This document shows positions 48,601-60,623 of a stretch of DNA of 64,000 nt, in pieces. The notes under the pieces were generated by a model. The model was given only the letters and a program-made list of their open reading frames with translations. It had not been told where the DNA came from and did not search any database. The position numbers were made by a program, and so were the translations under genes. This DNA is from Phoronis australis (Eukaryota > Phoronida > Phoronidae). Position 1 is the stretch's first letter, and every line of letters starts with the position of its first letter. Where the stretch lies: assembly GCA_002633005.1 (NCBI GenBank), contig NMRA01000256.1:468120-532119 (forward strand), given 5' to 3'.

Positions 48601-50801
48601 ACGAAAGTTGCCTGGCCGAGTGCCAGTATGTTTTAATTGACGAGTAATTAACTGTGACAGATATGGTAAACATCACATCTTCCATCTTATCTAACACTTC
48701 GTCGTATTTATTTCTACATCTTTCATAGGCAGTTTAATGTGCACTAACTCAGACTTCAGTAACGTACATGCAGAAGAAGTCCATCTTAAGGTTATCAAAG
48801 ACCCCCAAAACGTCCACCCTATATCAGAAATGGATTCATATGAAACGTTCAGATACTATGCTTTACGCACTATCCTCCAAAACTTTGCTAGAATTCTTAA
48901 AGATGTCTTTCATTGCTCTTAACTATGCTCATGTATAGCAGGAACTAAATGACAATGCTATATGAACATCATCTACTCTAAACAAAGTGCATTGACAACT
49001 TGTAAATGTGAAAACAAAAAATTCTGCAAATAGGTGACCTTTGTACTAATGACGTACCCTGGGGGCACACACAACCCGCATCATGCGGTATTATTCCCCA
49101 TCACCACGACACAATACTTACTGGATATTGTTGAGTGATTTAAGGCGGATCATTTTCGACACAAAACTCGTTCTTAAAACACTTCGCTATTTTCAACGCA
49201 CTTCAGATTCACATCGTCGCTATATCTTGTGTTTCTAACTAATTTGACCGAGCAATCACAGAGATCAGGAATCATCGTATGTAAAGTTCCACCTTAAACT
49301 GGTCCACTCGTGCATGAGGGGCTACAAAAATATGCTTTTTGATAAACTGAAACGTTGAGTGAAATGAAGACGAAATGATAACTTAAAAACTGTACTACCA
49401 TTAGAATGAGGCACTACGAAAAGCAAAGATCAGGATATTAGAATTATTGTACTTACGTGACTTACCACCACCAGGCCAACTGCCACAGTGCTTCGATCTT
49501 GCAGGCGTAAATTGTTGTAGCGCAAAATTTGTGGAAAGAACAAGACTAAATAGGGCATGCGGATTGACTTGCAAACGCGGTCGTTGGGAATTGCGGTATT
49601 GGGGTTAGAATTGGGACTGCGTCCTGTAGACCCAAAAATCCACCAAAACGCGAGAAATCGCCAGTTATTACAGTGGAAGCACGTGATCAAACTGATTTTT
49701 CTCGACAGTGTCTCACGACTTCGAAACGCTGCAACAACGTGTAACACCAATACCAAAACTGTATAATATCTATACCTTTGAAACGCGTGTCGATCACTGT
49801 CCTTTTCTTGCCGTGCCTTGGTGTGATTGGCCTCTAGATGTCCGGAATCGAATACCCCCCATTCCGAGTGTACAATAAGGTGTATCCAGTGTTCTTATTA
49901 GCCCTGAAATAGCAAGGATGTCGGGAAAATAGGATCAATACACAATTTTTACTCTATCCATTTTTTCCACGCAAGAGAAAATGAGGAGACAGCAAGGTTA
50001 TTACAGCCAAATAGCGGTACAGCTTCGTTAACTGCGCATGCGCCACAACCTTGAACTAACATGCAGTGCAAAAGGGATGAGCAGTATACGTAAATGTACA
50101 TCAATACCAACAGAGACATAACTTTGTTACCTAGTCTCCGAAACAAATTCGCGGGTAGTAGACGAACCATCAACAAAATTAAAAAAACAACTGGTTAATT
50201 ATACGTTCTCAAATAATAAAAATCAATAGGCGTGTTGCAATTAAACATTCTGTATACAATGGGTATACGTTGCACACAATTGGAAACCCCAGACACGCAA
50301 ATTTACATAATTTATCATCAATACTCTGTGTATCTGGCAAAGGCACTTGCCAACTGATTCAGAGCTCGTGTGTACATATGTGCAGTATCTGTCAAGTTCT
50401 AATTTGAGTTAACCAAAAAGATTGGAAAACGTAACGCAGGCGTATTCCAAGGCCAATAGATATCTTGTAATCAGACCTTAATAAAGTTTCAAGAAAAACA
50501 TCTTTATGCTTTAAGACAGCTTGTCAACAATCTCATTTAACAATTGCGTAAATGGAGATGAAAACGACAGCTAATTAAATAATATCGCATGAGTGAGACG
50601 GAATCGTCTCCGTAGTCAAGGCGGTAAAATATAAGGAAACAATCAATTAGCTGAGCGTGTTGGGGCATGCACGTGACGATCAGTAACACATAACTCAATG
50701 CATTTTTGATGTATGCACAGCAGGTAAAGCTCGTGTGATCACATGCTTTGGTGGTAATACATGGTGCCATCTGGCGGAGACTTGTGTGACTTTGCCTTTA
50801 C
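45681..50801. other. Intergenic sequence
   Basis: About 5 kb with no gene I can support. Two overlapping frames at 47169-47505 (87 and 83 codons) and one of 108 codons on the minus strand at 49430-49756 show no motif. A tRNA-like fragment is at 48319-48406. Confidence 0.5.
48319..48406 (+). mobile_element. Degenerate tRNA-like fragment with flanking inverted repeat
   Basis: GGCTAAGGCATCGGATTCG followed by AAAATCCTGCAGTTGTTATC and GAGAACC has the rhythm of a tRNA-derived SINE head with a decayed box B. GTCAACCGG at 48325-48333 and CCGGTTGAC near 48395-48403 are an inverted pair around it. Function as a tRNA is excluded by the missing T-arm. Confidence 0.35.
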
Positions 50802-51341
50802 GGAACTCTCCTTGTGTGTGTGTGTGCCAGGGGGAAGGGGACACGCAGGTATCATTCAGCGGCCGCATTTTATCACGGGTAGTCGGCAGTCATTGGTTAG
50901 CTTTACAACGAAGAAAGAAAATGGGGGACTGTGAACGATTTTTAGCCTTGCCAACAACTTTGAGAACCTCTCTTCCGAGTTCACTTATCTGCGACTTGGG
51001 CAGTTTGTGAGCTTGACATCGGTAGCCGAAAAGAACATTCTAGCAGCAACGTAAACAAAAGTCAGCGACAGTAGCAAAATTCACACTGAAAAGGCACAAC
51101 CACAGCTTTCCGATCCACATTTCTTGAACATATACCAATTAAGTACCGATTTGTCTGTACAACAGACCAAAAACTATATCCGCATTAGTACTTCCTCCAT
51201 CAGTCACGCCGTTTTTTACGTATAAAGCGCTACCTGTTGACAAGTCGACCAGCCAATCAGAAACGCAAACATTTTTTCTCGAAGAAAGTTAAATGATACC
51301 TGCGTGTCCCCTGCCCCCTAGCGGATGCGCAAGGAACCAGC
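50802..51341. mobile_element. Foldback element, ~540 bp, copy 2
   Basis: Same family and orientation as 34430-34949. Shared: AGTCGGCAGTCATTGGTTAGC at the left (copy 1 has CTCGGCAGTCATTGG), TCAGCGACAGTAG, GATTTGTCTGTACAACAGAC and CGACCAGCCAATCAGAAACG. The ends GGGACACGCAGGTATCAT and ATGATACCTGCGTGTCCC are inverted, but the outermost left end has been partly replaced by a GT run. Non-coding. Confidence 0.8.
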
Positions 51342-52479
51342 GAGCTACGGAACTTAGTCCAAGCTGGTGCTGACGTGTTGCGTGAGAAGGTGGGGTCACG
51401 TAAAATACGCAGAAGAAAAAAGCATGAGAACACGATAACGTGGTAATAAATACGCCTGTGATGAAAGATGGATATTTTAAAGTTGTAGGATCGTATCGAC
51501 AACTCTGTAGATTTACCCAAATATGTACAGACTGTGAAATTTAACTCAGCAAAAGTAAATACTTTCTGCAAGAACAAATTCCGTAGAATTCGATTTTTGA
51601 CTTTGTAACAATACTCGCTAATCAGGTCACGTCACTTTGTTTTTTTAGGAATCTTTAGCAAAAAAGGAACAATTTACCTGACATGCATGATAGCAAGTAT
51701 AATTTTCTGTGATGGCTGCCTCGATTTGTATAACTTATGCAAAATCATCGACGTATCCACCTCCAAAGCAGCAACATTATGTCCACTGACCATAGAAACA
51801 TGGATGAAAACATCAAATTATCCTACCTGCAATTCTTGAAATGGAAGTTATATGCAAAAACAGAATGTTGCATAATGGCGGACTTAATTTGCATATTTAA
51901 AAATGCTCAAGGTTTTCAAGATTGCAACCCAGTTAACATACTTCAGGAGGGAGCAGCAAGACATGAAACAACTGAACAACTTTATACTGTACAACCAAAA
52001 ATTTCTAGGTCCTCATTTCTGGCTACTATGTATACTAAAAGAACATTCATATCCTGACCAAATTTCTAACGACATAAATGTTCACGATGAAATCTCAAAA
52101 AGCCGGTTACATTTTAGTTTGATACAACCTTTTCTAAAAAATCACAAAACTCCTATTTTTGATAGCTCCTCATGCAAAAGTAGAATAACTTAAAAACAAT
52201 CCCCAACACACTTGTAGAGAACAGTGTATCAAGCACACCATCTGAAAGTTGCATGTAAATCTGATCAGCCATTTCTGAAATATAAAGTTCCAAAGTTGGC
52301 CAAAATTGAACATTTTTGTAAAAAAACGTCCAAATTCGGCTAATTTCAAAACATCATATTTCAGAAATGTCAGCTCAAATTCATATGGAAATTTTACATA
52401 CTGTACTTTATGGTTCTCCAAGAAGGCTAATAGCAAGTGTTTTTAATATGATCCGCTTTAGCAAGGGAATCTACCAAAA
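51342..52479. other. Sequence probably part of a longer dispersed repeat
   Basis: The stretch 52290-52440 (CATCATATTTCAGAAATG and TTCATATGGAAATTTTACAT) resembles 61380-61480 and, more weakly, 18700-18790. All three precede copies of the 370-bp repeat, so the full element may begin here. The 106- and 96-codon overlapping frames at 51737-52193 are not conserved in the other copies. Confidence 0.45.
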
Positions 52480-52855
52480 TAAAACTTATGATTTCTTCGA
52501 AAAATAAAAAGCGAAGTTGTATAAAACGAAAACGGAATGTAAGTTAGAAAACTAGGTTCAGAGAATTCATTTATACGCCATTTGGTTATGTTTTTGATGC
52601 TTTTGTTTTGCTTTGGATGTCCTTTACCTTTGGACGTATTTTATTAGAAAGATATGACCACGTGACCAGATCACTTTCAGATTAGTATAAAGCCAAAAAT
52701 CCAATACATGTACTACAGACTTTCTACTTTCAGGAAACATACACAATTACTGAGTTGAATTTTAGACTTTTGTAGGCATAATTGGATGAATACACAGACA
52801 TGTCAATACCATCCTTCATAACCTGCATGGTTTAGAGTCTTAAACATATGTTTTA
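52480..52855 (+). repeat. Dispersed ~370-bp repeat, copy 4 of 5
   Basis: Shares AAAACGAAAACGGAATG, TTTTGTTTTGCTTTGGATGT, GACCACGTGACC, CAGATTAGTATAAAG and CTTTCTACTTTCAGGAAA with the other copies. Confidence 0.65.
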
Positions 52856-54532
52856 AACAGGGGTAGTTTCGCACTCGTCAAAACCGATGGGGGCGTGTTT
52901 GGCTAGCCCCTTGTAAATATTACTACACAAATAGAAAGAGACTCGCGTAAGTAGTCCAGATCAGTTTCTTTGCGCAACACATTCTGGTGCGGCTGAATTC
53001 TAACTGAGACAAATTAGTAGCGTACACGCAAAAGCCAACGTTGGATCGTTTTAAGCAGGCATGTAGAAGGACTGTGAATAGTGATTTCATTTGACTTGTA
53101 CTGTTATTGGGGAGGGGATTTAGACATCAAAAGGTCGTGATTATGAGAGTAAAGTCAATCTGCATAAGCAAATTACACCGATGTCACTTTGATGTCAAAA
53201 ATATTGAAAATTACTAATTAATAAATTTCCGACTACACTATAGTCCTCATTTAACTATATTTATTCAAATTTCTACAAGGCGCGGAAAATTTGCAACGTG
53301 GTCCTCAACAGAAGCCATCGATACGTCAACTAGATGTGGTTGACTGTAACACTGTGTTCTCCGGTAGTGGATCGGTCCAAGTTATTTTTTGTGAAACCGT
53401 CGATCGGGGCTGAGTCACCGTGTTTCGCTTGGAACATGTGGCGACATCGTGCGTCTTGCGTGATCTGGTGAACTTCGGAGAATTGTTTGTCAAATAAATA
53501 AACATTTCACACAAGCCGTGTTTGACATGAGACCTCTGCAAACATAATGAAGTAAACACCAAGCAAATTTAGTTTAAATATCAAACAGAACGAAAACGAG
53601 TGTTCGATAAAAACGAATTTGACGTCTATTGGAGTTCCTTAATGGCAATGGTAAAGTCTGCAATTGCTAAAAGAAAGTTTTCCTGGAATTTCAGTTTTAT
53701 TTAAAGAAACATGTAATAGAATTCAGGGGACTTCGTACACGGCAAACGTTATGGATTAGTGGTGCTGAAGTAATTTTCATAAGCATTTTGGAACAGTTGT
53801 CGGCTGGCAAACACCCGGAGACTGTCTAAGGACACTGTTTAATAATGAAAAAGTGGGATGTGTCAGATATGATAGCAAGTCTATAAAGCGAATCAGGAGT
53901 TACTTGTTAATTGTTTTGAGTAAGAGAAGACCAGAAATTTGACCAATTGGTCTATTTTACAGGATCCTGAAATCCGGTATACTTCGGAGCACTTGAGGAA
54001 GAACTTTTGCAGCAAATACACCTACCTTTAGAAAATGTGGTTGGGCATAACATATTTTGACCTGTATTTATGAAATTTGCAGTGCAAGAGCATTGAAATT
54101 ATTGCCTTCACTGTGATACCAAGGCAGTCGTAAATTTGTCGTTTTGTTGAGAAGGGTCCCAAAATCGCAGATTATTGGTCATGTTTTGACATCTCGATTT
54201 TTACGTTGTCGTACATGTAGCCAGACAAAAAGACGCAGCTTTGTTGATTTGTGTTTATCTTTGAGGAACCTATTGAGTGTGCTTTCTCGTAAATTATGAG
54301 TTTTTCGTCTCCTGGAAGTGAAAGAAGAACAGGTTTTTGCTGAACAACACTAGCCACATGACATTAGTTTAGTGTTTGGCTGGAACGTTTTTTCTCTTAT
54401 TGACGTTCATGTTTACTTGTTAGTCTCAAGAGCACATTCTTATCGTTCTTACCTAAGGACATTTTTGGAAAGGAAGGAAGAGATGTAGTGTTTAAGTTAG
54501 TGGACAGTTGTCGCTGTAGTCAGAAGTCAACC
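52856..54532. other. Intergenic sequence
   Basis: Nothing recognised. Confidence 0.5.
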
Positions 54533-54688
54533 ATGTTTATGAATACACGTTTTGTTGTGTTCATCATCTGTGTTATCTCCGTGATTACTATTCTACAAAG
54601 TGTTCAAACGCAATTAAAAAATGCAGTTTCCAGACAGCGTCCCAAATTTTATCACTGCTTACCTCAAAATGCACGCAAGCACCGATGA
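54533..54688 (+). CDS. 51-residue ORF with signal peptide or signal anchor
   Basis: The ATG at 54533 has a good context (CAACCATGT, A at -3). The product starts MFMNTRFVVFIICVISVITI: a basic residue, then about 15 hydrophobic residues, then LQSVQTQ, a plausible signal-peptidase region or a type II membrane anchor. The remaining 24 residues are polar and basic (LKNAVSRQRPKFYHCLPQNA then RKHR) with one cysteine. It could be a short secreted peptide or the first exon of a type II Golgi enzyme. I recognise no family, and no downstream exon was found. The profile is seen; the role is not known. Confidence 0.3.
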   Translation: MFMNTRFVVFIICVISVITILQSVQTQLKNAVSRQRPKFYHCLPQNARKHR

Positions 54689-55119
54689 ACGTACAAACTA
54701 GAAAGCAACGAGTCCTTAACATTTCAAGTATGGTTTTTTTTTCTGCATGTCATGTTTTAATTTTTTGTTAATCCTGTAGTTTAGAATGAGAAATCTGCCA
54801 GTTATGATAAAAGGTATGCACCTAAATGGCGGAGCGAGGGCATCCGGCTCGTTAATTTTCGTAGGAGTCGAGATATTTCATAGGGGATTTTACAATTTTC
54901 ACAATTTAGGCGTGTTAACATGAATGCTGGGCCAATCTATTGGTAGCTTAAGCCTGTTACGGTTGTCACGTTAAATTTGTGTTTAAAATTATTAAAGGAA
55001 TTCTCCTTTATGACCGTCAGTTTTTTGAGCACCTTGAAGCAATCTCTCCAGGCAGTCGAATTCATATGTAGATAATTGTACATACACAAAACGTACCGAG
55101 AGTGGCGTACATGAAGTAA
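54689..55119. other. Intergenic sequence
   Basis: Nothing recognised. Confidence 0.5.
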
Positions 55120-55210
55120 TATCCCACGAGACATTATTCCGCGTATCGACCGAGACCGAAGGTCGAGGTCGATACGCGGAATAAGGTCGAGATTCAACGC
55201 GCGTGGGATA
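55120..55210. mobile_element. Palindromic element, 91 bp
   Basis: The outer ends TATCCCACG (55120-55128) and CGTGGGATA (55202-55210) are inverted. Inside, an 18-bp perfect arm pair, TTATTCCGCGTATCGACC (55134-55151) and its complement (55167-55184), surrounds a 15-bp loop. It sits 3 bp before the next foldback element. Confidence 0.9.
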
Positions 55211-55213
55211 AAT

Positions 55214-55832
55214 ATAGATTATTACATGGCGAAGTCGTTATCCCCCGTTATCTAGAGCCCTCGTGGATTTTGGAAAATTATCGCCCGTGGGACGTTAGCC
55301 CCGAGGGTGATAATTCTCCAAAATCCACGAGGGCTCTAGATAAGGGGGATAACGGCTGAGAACACGCAATAATCTATTTATACCACATACTAAACGAGAA
55401 ACATTGCAATGAATCGATCTACCTTTCTCGACTCGCCTCGGCTTTGTAACTACTTTCTACGTCAGAGGCCCGGGGTCGGAGGTCGTGACCTTTAAGAAAA
55501 GCCGGGCCATTTTTGTCAAATAATGCTTTTACTCAAAACCAATTGAAAACTTAAATATAATAGAAATAAATTGAATTTATAAATTAAGGTTAACCAACTA
55601 TTATAGCCGTGGAGTCAGAAAAGGTAAATCGATTCATTGCAATGTTTCTCGTTTAGTATGTGGTATAAATAGATTATTACATGTTCTCAGCCATTATCCC
55701 CCTTATCTAGAGCCCTCGTGGATTTTGGAGAATTATCATCCTCGGGGCTAACGCCCCTCGGGCGATAATTCTCCAAAATCCACTCGGGCTCTAGATAACG
55801 GGGGATAACGACTTCGCCATGTAATAATCTAT
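55214..55832. mobile_element. Composite foldback element with nested palindromes, 619 bp
   Basis: Two 205-bp arms (55214-55418 and 55628-55832) are inverted copies around a 209-bp spacer. Each arm contains a 164-bp block (55214-55377; 55669-55832) that is itself palindromic, starting ATAGATTATT and ending AATAATCTAT, with inner words CTAGAGCCCTCGTGGATTTTGG and its complement. A shared 41-bp segment (TACTAAACGAGAAACATTGC...) sits inside. TA next to TAGATT at both outer ends fits a TA target duplication (Tc1/mariner-type), but this is not decisive. No coding capacity. Confidence 0.92.
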
Positions 55833-58783
55833 ATGTATCGCATAAAAACTCCACGTTTCCGAAGTACTGCTAGACAGTGATTTTAAAAAAAAGTTTTTGG
55901 AATTCTTCTGGTGAAAACGTCAACCTCTTTGCTATCACAGCACCATCGGGTGAGTCTTGTTCACAAACACTGGTCTTCAAGCTTGCCAACTCAAACTTAG
56001 CTGTCTTCCTATTTCGATCAATGTGATTGAACGTATGATCTTTGTCTCACATTCTTGGTTGTTCCAACTACATGCCTCGATGCTGTGGTACGTTATGGGC
56101 GATTGGAAACACTATCTGCTTCCACGCGACAATAGGAGCTCTCTTTTTAACCCAAATTGTCTCTCGTCTGTATATATTGCTGCCAAAACGATTTCTTAAA
56201 GTGTAAGTTAAGTAAATAACGAACACATAATGTTTCTCACTATGATTTACCAAAACCCGAAATGATTGCTTTTTTCATAAAAACATGGCTATTTTACGTC
56301 ATTAACCACAACACCTGCCACGTTCAGATACAATGTGTTTATCAGAAGGTGAATAGGACGTCTGATGACGGTGCTGAAATGTGATTTTTCAGACGGCGGA
56401 CAAAACGTTTCGTCAGCCGCAAATTATCACTAAAACATAAATATTTCGAAAGTTTCAACCATATTTGTGTTTGTCTTATGCTACTATTAATTTTATTTTT
56501 TAAAGTGGGCGGGTTGTTTTCCGTGAAAACGTCATCATCTATGGTAGATGTTTAGTGAGCACCCATATCGCATGGATCAGGACAGGTGTCACACTACGGC
56601 GGCCGTTTTAAATGGTGGTTCACAACCAAAAATAAAAATCAAGCTAGAAAATCCATACATGTACATGTATATGGAGTTGTGTAGAATGGCCATTATTTGA
56701 GCTACGACTGAGCTTACCTGTTTTACAAAGTTTTTAGCTAAAATGAAGCGGTATTAGTCCCTTTAAAGCGGTATTAGTCCCTTTAAAGCGGTATTAGTCC
56801 CTTTAAAGCGCAATATGTAGTTGGTGTGAAATGCAACGTCAATAGTCTCGGTAAGAGCCCATCATCTCCGGTCTGCAAACCGCCGCTCAACTAATCACAA
56901 AATTTGTATATATCAGTCCAACGGTATTTTCGTAAAGCGACTTGTGAAAAGCTTCATATCACGCAGCTGCTCACAATTCCGTTTGATTGAAACGCGTTTG
57001 GAAGCGCATAGTTAAAACAAACACTAAACACGAGCAACACTTCCAGGAAATCGTTTTGAGAAACAACACACCTGATGTCCATTTTCAAACAACAGGAGAC
57101 AGATTTCGTTGAGCATTAAAACAAAAAAAAAAACCTATCGCGCCTACTCTCAATAACGTCTAATTCAAAGGAAAACAAATCAGATTTGACAAGCGCACCT
57201 TCGATTACATTTGTAGTAACTACACTGTACAGTGGCGTAAGTTTAACATTATGCGGGACAAACAACTAGAATGACTTGTTGGAAGTATCGTGAAAATTCG
57301 ATGTGCTAGACTGCTAATTTTGACATGCGACAAATAAAAGGTTGTGTTGAATTTGAAGCTATATAAATTTAAGAAATAAAACATATACGTTGCTAAGAAC
57401 AGTAGAAATGCTTGTTGTAAGCGATGAATACCAGAGCTTTATGGAGGAAATAACACGTTAGCCTGTCCCAAATAAACGCAAATATACCGTAATCTCAACG
57501 TAGTGCTAAGTAAAAAGTCTCCGACAATATCGTGTCATGTGTGAAACGTGGATGATGTAATTTATAATACAATATAATGTAAAATGAACGGGTTCGAAAA
57601 ACGTAAAAAGATCATTTCGATTAGAATTGATACTGTACACCGAAGACCACTAACATAATATTCCGGGTAATTGTAGGAACACGATACCTCATAAATGGCT
57701 GATCGGATTCAGTTTCTGCGACAACTGTTGATTTTTGCAAACAGGTTTTTAACGAGTTCATAGACCGGTAAATTACAACATCTTATGAAAGAAACATAAG
57801 GTAGGAACAACACTTGGCGCATCCACCATTGACATTTTTTGCCAATTTCTTGGTGCCAGCATTGCACCTTAAATTCAATAATACAAGTTTGTTTGGTTTA
57901 CAATGATGGATTGCACAATAAATAGGATTTTGTATAGTGACACTTGCATCTGCACGTGAAGAAGCAAGGCAAGGGGCTGATATGCGTATTGCATTGTGGG
58001 TAAATACTTAAAAATGAAAGTGATGGAATGCTACTTAGGACAAGCCTTTTGCTTTTATTACTCAAGACGAAGCCGAATTGTCTGTCGCTTGAAGTGATGC
58101 TACAACCGGTACGTTTACTGAACTCGTGTACTTACACGGCGTAAAGGTTATTATGTAATGGGAAGTGGAAATGACAGACAAAATTTCTGAGTGTTTTTAA
58201 GTCAAAAGTTACTCTTTAACTTAATGGAACAGAGCCGTGGCGATATCAAACGGGCGTTTTATCTGAAATTATGATCAATTTGGAACAGATGCTGTGCAAC
58301 GAAAATTGGAATCAATGATTTTTACATGAGTCATGCGAACCATGGTAACCTTTCTCCAAAAGATTACAAGAGATAATGCTAGAACAAGAAGTCGTGACGA
58401 TTTATCCATAGAATGCGAGGTATCTTCTGCAAGATTCCGTTTTTCTCTTATTTCACATTCATGACTGTTTATCGATTCGCTAGTTCAGTTTTAGCTATGT
58501 TCGTAAGATCGGAAATTACTTGGATTTAATCAAATTTATTTACAAAAGTGCACAATGCGAAGAAATTAGAGCACAGTAAAATTAAGTCCACATTCTTACT
58601 TCCTACTCCCTGACAAAGCTTCAGATGTAATGTGCTGTATTTTCGCCGGAGGAAAACTGATTACCAATCGGGGAAGAGTACTGGCATACAAAAAGTCAAT
58701 GTTAATATATGAAAGACCTTTTGATTACTATAATCTGCTACAGACGGCTACGAGCAGAGTCCTCACTAAGACACCATCGCTAA
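55833..58783. other. Intergenic sequence
   Basis: Contains the 20-bp array at 56748-56810 and a near-palindrome of CATGTA words at about 56651-56674. No gene recognised in nearly 3 kb; few open frames even reach 60 codons. Confidence 0.5.
56748..56810. repeat. 20-bp minisatellite, three identical units
   Basis: GCGGTATTAGTCCCTTTAAA at 56748, 56768 and 56788, then the start of a fourth unit. No mismatches. Confidence 0.95.
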
Positions 58784-58950
58784 CAGGGGCGGATCCAGGA
58801 TTTTGAGTTGGGGGGGGGGGNGGGCAGAGTATTAGCCAGGATTTTACCCGTCAGATATTCTCACTGCCAAACTGCCAAATGGAATCTGTGAGAATTTTAG
58901 GGGGTGGGGGACATGGCCCCCTTGGCCCCTCTAAATTCGCCACTGGCTAA
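58779..58950. mobile_element. MITE, 162 bp, 5-bp target duplication
   Basis: The left end CAGGGGCGGATCCAGG (from 58784) and right end CTAAATTCGCCACTG (to 58945) are an imperfect inverted pair, and GCTAA flanks both (58779-58783 and 58946-58950). The interior is G-rich on the left and C-rich on the right (with an N at 58821), so the whole can fold back. Fragments with the same end lie at 5108-5130 and 44053-44080. CAG ends with a 5-bp duplication match the larger element at 25920-27426. Confidence 0.8.
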
Positions 58951-59461
58951 AGCACACTCTGATTCTTTAAAGCCAATAAAACAAGAAAACCGTTCTGAGC
59001 AACAGTCTTGTAACAGAATGTGTTAAATCGTGAGGTTAGCCAACGTTTAAACGAAATGAATTTTAAGAATAATACTCCGCCAAAGAAATTTAGCGACGGC
59101 AGACACTACTTTCGCTAACGGAACTGTCAAAGTGTTTGCAATTTGTCAACTGACGAAGTACATGTATCAGTGTTTAAAGTTATTGTACTTCCCTCAAACA
59201 GATTTGTTTGCCGGGTGTGATGGTCGGTTTACTGATAAGAAACTATATGAGTATTGTCTTGAGGCATTCTTGATCGTTCTTTAATGTAGTGTCCAAGTAT
59301 ATCAATGCTTATTCACATACCCGCAACAAATCAAAATACTTTGAAAGGCCTTGAACAAGTAAGCTAGATGCATGACGCGAGGAAACATGATTAAATTATT
59401 TATTCGACCACCAGTAGTTCAAGTGAACACCGAACGTAATTAATAAGAAAGTAATTGTCTG
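58951..59461. other. Intergenic sequence
   Basis: Nothing recognised. Confidence 0.5.
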
Positions 59462-59704
59462 TTAAAGGCGAAGGCAACATTTTCTTCATGTCATTTTCAG
59501 TAAAAATAGTGTTCGTTAATTACAGCTTTTCGTAATTTAATTAATTACTCGTCGCCTACTCCGGAGGTGACGCTTAGGGAGTCAAGAATTTCGCGCCATT
59601 TGTTTTCATATGGTCTGGCTGTGTGAACTGTCGAGTCAGTCATTGTTCTACCTCGGTTGTGATAAGTTCGGTCGTCGTTTGCTTTTGTTCACGAGTCATT
59701 CGAA

Positions 59705-60052
59705 ATGCCGCACAGTTGCTGGGTACCGCGATGTACTCATTATCTTCTCACACGCACTCTGGGTGTACCATTCCATCGCTTTCCGAAAGATGACACACTT
59801 CGCCGTACTTGGCTAGTTCGTGAAAAGAACGTAGCGTTGCCCGTCCACGCAAAGTAGAGAACAGTGGAGATTTACCGAGTGTGTGGCAAGCATTTTTTGC
59901 CGTCAGATTACGAAAGAGATATGTACGCTGAAATGATGAAGGTCCTTGCAAAACAACGCCTGAAGAAGGGTGCCATACCGTCGCTGTTGATTCCTGGCAG
60001 TGCCCCGTTGCCACCCGCGAGAAGTGCATTTTTGAAGCGAGAAGCCTCGTGA
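59705..60052 (+). pseudogene. THAP-domain gene with one in-frame stop
   Basis: Reading from ATG 59705 (reasonable context, A at -3) gives MPHSCWVPRC (zinc ligands C5 and C10), GVPFHRFPKDDTLRRTWL (the FHRFP and conserved Trp 36 of THAP domains), then a TAG at 59855-59857 (codon 51). In the same frame, RVCGKHFLPSDYERD follows (zinc ligands C60 and H63) and, 26 residues on, GAIPSL, the equivalent of the AVPTIF box. The C-x4-C-x49-C-x2-H spacing is within family limits. So the whole domain is intact but for one nonsense codon. It may be a recent pseudogene, a sequencing error, or a readthrough site. The frame ends at a TGA (60050-60052). A Ser/Thr/Pro-rich frame (MTGGTSSTVARASERTPERV...) follows from 60069 and might be its displaced continuation. 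Confidence 0.85.
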
Positions 60053-60355
60053 GCTGTGGGCACTACAATGACTGGAGGTACTTCATCTACTGTCGCTCGT
60101 GCCTCCGAACGTACCCCAGAGCGTGTAATCCTGGGAACTAGCAATGATTCGCCTTGTGCTGTTGTCTCTAGCCCAGAGCCTGTAAGCAACCCTGCATCGA
60201 TGTTGAGTAGTGGGAGTGAATACAGGCCCAATTAGACACAGAGTGAGGACAGTTCGTCGTCCAGTGAACAGACCGGTGAGGCAAGTTTATTGTGGACTTG
60301 TTTAAAGTATTGGAGGAGTTTAGAAGGTGTCAGTGTACGTACGCGTGGCGAGGAG

Positions 60356-60562
60356 TCACAATGGCGGTATGTAAGCGGTTTGGGTGCTCAGGTCGCCATC
60401 CAGTGGGAACACCATGGACATTCCATTGAGGTTGGCATAACAGTGCACATCGTGCATTTGCACCAAGACGTCCTCAGTCTCTGCCTTATTCCTCTCAACC
60501 GCTGCCTGTGCCTGAGCGAACTCTGCCTCATTATACTCGGGCTCAAACATATACCCACTCAC
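60356..60562 (-). pseudogene. Convergent 68-codon ORF in the TTAA element
   Basis: Begins MSGYMFEPEYNEAEFAQAQA and continues with an acidic, alanine- and glutamate-rich helix-like segment, then VFPLDGDLSTQTAYIPPL. A start of the type Y-x-FEPEY followed by a charged helix recalls uncharacterised animal ORFs with a P2RX7-like C-terminal zinc region, but the zinc cysteines are not present here. That link is a weak recollection. The frame points toward the THAP frame. Residue composition looks more protein-like than the background. It could be a relic of a second element protein. Confidence 0.3.
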
Positions 60563-60623
60563 TGACTGTCCGTGAAAAAATCCTCGTCACCACTGCTATG
60601 AACAATGTCTCCGTCACTCACGC

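Noticed and set aside
49430-49756. 108-codon minus-strand frame with a possible splice donor
   Set aside because: A GTAAGT is present, but no homology or partner exon could be recognised.
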